Positions 62,472-64,000 of a stretch of DNA of 64,000 bases are shown here, in pieces; the stretch's first letter is position 1, and each line of letters opens with the position of its first letter. A model generated the notes under the pieces. That model did no database searches and was not told where the DNA came from. It saw nothing but the letters and a program-made list of their open reading frames with translations. The position numbers were made by a program, and so were the translations under genes. This stretch comes from Sphingobacterium bambusae. GTDB lineage: Bacteria > Bacteroidota > Bacteroidia > Sphingobacteriales > Sphingobacteriaceae. Location of the stretch: positions 2,914,001 through 2,978,000 of the forward strand of contig NZ_CP138332.1 in the NCBI RefSeq assembly GCF_033955345.1, written 5' to 3'.

Positions 62472-63893
62472 ATGAAAATTTCATTAATAGTTTTACTTCT
62501 TATATTTAGTATGCAAGGTTTTGCACAGGAACAGTTTGGAAGTGTATACACCAAAATCATCACCGAAGTGAATGCACACTCGCAGGCCTATTCTAATTTA
62601 AAACAAGCGACGGAAGAGCTAGGGCACCGCCTGACAGGGTCGGAACATGGGAAAAGAGCTGAGCAGTTTGCTTTTGACCTCTTGAAATCCTACGGATACG
62701 ATGTACGCTTCCAACCTTTCGAGATGGTGTCATGGAGCAGGAAGTCGCTGGCCATCGATATCGGCGGGCAAACGATTAAATCTGTCGCGTTAGCGCATTC
62801 TCCAATTGCTGCACACAGCAAATCGCCTTTGATCGATCTAGGTAACGGACTAGAAGAAGATTATGTTGGTAAAGATGTGAACGGCAAGACGGTGTTGGTT
62901 TATTTACATATTTTACCGGGATCGCCAGAAGGAACAAAGAATCTTCATCGTTCTGAGAAGACTGCCATCGCTATGCAGCATGGTGCTGATGGTATCATTT
63001 TTATTAACTCGGTGCCCCAAGGCGTGCTTTTAACCGGAACGGCTTCCATTACAGGAGATCTGATCAAAATTCCTGCCGCATGTATCGGTTACGAGGATGG
63101 GATGGCCATCAAACAACAGCTGGAAAAAGGCGAACGCCCCATTGCGACCATAGATATGGAAAATGAATCCTCGCGCGTTAGCGCCCGTAATGTGATTGCT
63201 ACCTTAAAAGGCAAGAGTAAAGAAAAAATTGTCGTTGGTGGGCATTTAGATTCGTGGGACTTGGCTACCGGAGCCATTGATAATGGTATAGGTTCCTTTG
63301 CGGTGATCGATATGGCGAGAACGTTAAAACGTCTTCGTATAAAACCTAAGCGGACTGTCGAGTTTGTCCTGTTTATGGGTGAAGAACAAGGTCTCTTAGG
63401 CTCGAAGGCCTATGTTGCAGCAGCAGAAGCAACTGGTAGTATAGACGAAGTGGCTTTTATGTTGAACTTCGATATGACCAATGCGCCGACGGCCTTTCAC
63501 AGCTCTCGCGAAGAGATGCAAAATCTGTATCGCGACTGGTTGGTTCAATTGCAGTCTGCCGACAGTACATTTAAGGGCAAGAATAATATCGGCGCAGGGC
63601 TACATAGCGATCATCAGCCTTTTATGCTAGCGGGTATTCCATATGGTGGCGGTGCTGGCGGGATCCTTCCTAATAATGCCGGCGCTTATTATCATTCCGA
63701 CAATGATGTCTTCAGTTTAGTGGATAAGGCGGGTCTGGAGCAAACGGTGAAGCTCGGCACCGCGCTGGCCTATAGCTTGGCGCAAACGGCTCATATCCCA
63801 GCATTACGACTGAAAGACCAAGAAGTTCCTGCTTATTTGGAACGATATGGACTAAAGGTGCCGCTTACGGTATCTGGCGAGTGGCGCTGGTAG
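62472..63893 (+). CDS. Exported M28-family aminopeptidase
   Basis: The 473-residue protein has a signal peptide (KISLIVLLLIFSMQGFAQ). A PA-like insert covers about residues 105-215 (DGIIFINSVPQG). The M28 peptidase domain has the metal ligands in GGHLDSWDLATGAIDNGIG, MGEEQGLLGSKAY, MLNFDMTN and AYYHSDND. It is probably a periplasmic or surface di-zinc aminopeptidase or carboxypeptidase acting on peptides, in keeping with the S41 and M16 peptidases in the window. Its start lies 13 bases after the fabD terminator, so its own promoter is not obvious. Confidence 0.94.
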   Translation: MKISLIVLLLIFSMQGFAQEQFGSVYTKIITEVNAHSQAYSNLKQATEELGHRLTGSEHGKRAEQFAFDLLKSYGYDVRFQPFEMVSWSRKSLAIDIGGQTIKSVALAHSPIAAHSKSPLIDLGNGLEEDYVGKDVNGKTVLVYLHILPGSPEGTKNLHRSEKTAIAMQHGADGIIFINSVPQGVLLTGTASITGDLIKIPAACIGYEDGMAIKQQLEKGERPIATIDMENESSRVSARNVIATLKGKSKEKIVVGGHLDSWDLATGAIDNGIGSFAVIDMARTLKRLRIKPKRTVEFVLFMGEEQGLLGSKAYVAAAEATGSIDEVAFMLNFDMTNAPTAFHSSREEMQNLYRDWLVQLQSADSTFKGKNNIGAGLHSDHQPFMLAGIPYGGGAGGILPNNAGAYYHSDNDVFSLVDKAGLEQTVKLGTALAYSLAQTAHIPALRLKDQEVPAYLERYGLKVPLTVSGEWRW

Positions 63894-63901
63894 TATAAAA
63901 T

Positions 63902-63933
63902 AAAGGGCGATGAATAATAAAACATCGCCCTTT
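63902..63933. terminator. Terminator after the M28 peptidase
   Basis: An 11-bp perfect stem (63902-63912 with 63923-63933) has a 10-base A/T loop and a T-run. The opposite side is A/T-rich, so it could also serve a convergent gene. Confidence 0.8.
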
Positions 63934-63942
63934 TTCTATTTT

Positions 63943-64000
63943 TTACACCGTTTCCTTCGGTGGGAAATTTTTGTGTTTCCTTTTGCTAATCTTCTCGTAG
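63943..64000 (-). CDS. Possible 3' end of a convergent gene
   Basis: The minus strand is open from the window edge to TAA at 63943-63945 and would encode YEKISKRKHKNFPPKETV. The basic, hydrophilic C-terminus and the position just beyond a terminator usable from both sides suggest a real gene end. Eighteen codons are too few to identify it. Confidence 0.4.
   Translation of the reverse strand, partial: YEKISKRKHKNFPPKETV

Overview
The window is chromosomal DNA of a Bacteroidota bacterium, most likely Sphingobacteriaceae (Sphingobacterium or a close relative). The evidence is the Bacteroidota form of the 16S 3' end, an outer-membrane repertoire of TonB-dependent receptors with carboxypeptidase-like N-terminal domains, gldD, the CoaBC-RpoZ-BamD cluster, tricorn-like S41 peptidases, a YfhO protein, and many promoters of the Bacteroidota type (TTTG, about 19-21 bases, then TAnnTTTG). 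I see no CRISPR array, prophage, plasmid or insertion sequence.

Layout. 1-8942: two secreted tricorn-like peptidases (the first cut by the window edge) flanking an Oar-like TonB-dependent receptor, all on the minus strand. 9084-10111: two overlapping genes for small membrane proteins that look homologous to each other. 10242-14073: a small envelope protein, then HU, a TPR membrane protein and a 29-residue basic bS22/mS38-like ribosomal protein, followed by RNase E/G. 14128-18389: miaA with an overlapping Gfo/Idh/MocA oxidoreductase, an uncharacterised protein, peptide deformylase and a TRIC-type channel. 18531-20746: a BlaR1-type M56 metallopeptidase with a 23-residue tandem repeat, and its BlaI repressor, whose promoter carries two identical-core palindromes.

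20943-26730: a complete rRNA operon with two promoters, boxA-like sites, 16S, tRNA-Ile(GAT), tRNA-Ala(TGC), 23S, 5S and terminator. The 23S is bracketed by a very long complementary stem. 26784-27835 is a gene-poor scar: a decayed 5S remnant, a REP-like inverted repeat, two copies of a 20-base palindrome and an 11-unit, strictly 21-base-periodic array.

27836-40817: an SRPBCC protein, an RsmF-like methyltransferase, the coaBC-rpoZ-bamD cluster, NifU, a tightly packed TPR-aroE-gldD-MBL-LolC/E operon, a major OmpA-family protein and the Pit phosphate transporter. 40845-47286: the DUF47 partner of Pit with a candidate Pho box, a PhoR-like histidine kinase, phosphatidylserine decarboxylase, a MORN-repeat protein and polA. 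47466-63893: rsgA, an AsmA-like protein, trkH-trkA potassium uptake, yfhO, rnhB, a CBM9/DOMON-like protein paired with an outer-membrane receptor, an M16 peptidase, fabD and a secreted M28 peptidase.

Most of this is housekeeping and envelope biology. The parts that are least explained are the paired membrane proteins at 9084-10111, the 21-base repeat array with its abutting palindrome at 27509-27769, the BlaI double operator joined to the repeat-bearing sensor, and the candidate Pho box in front of the phosphate uptake genes.
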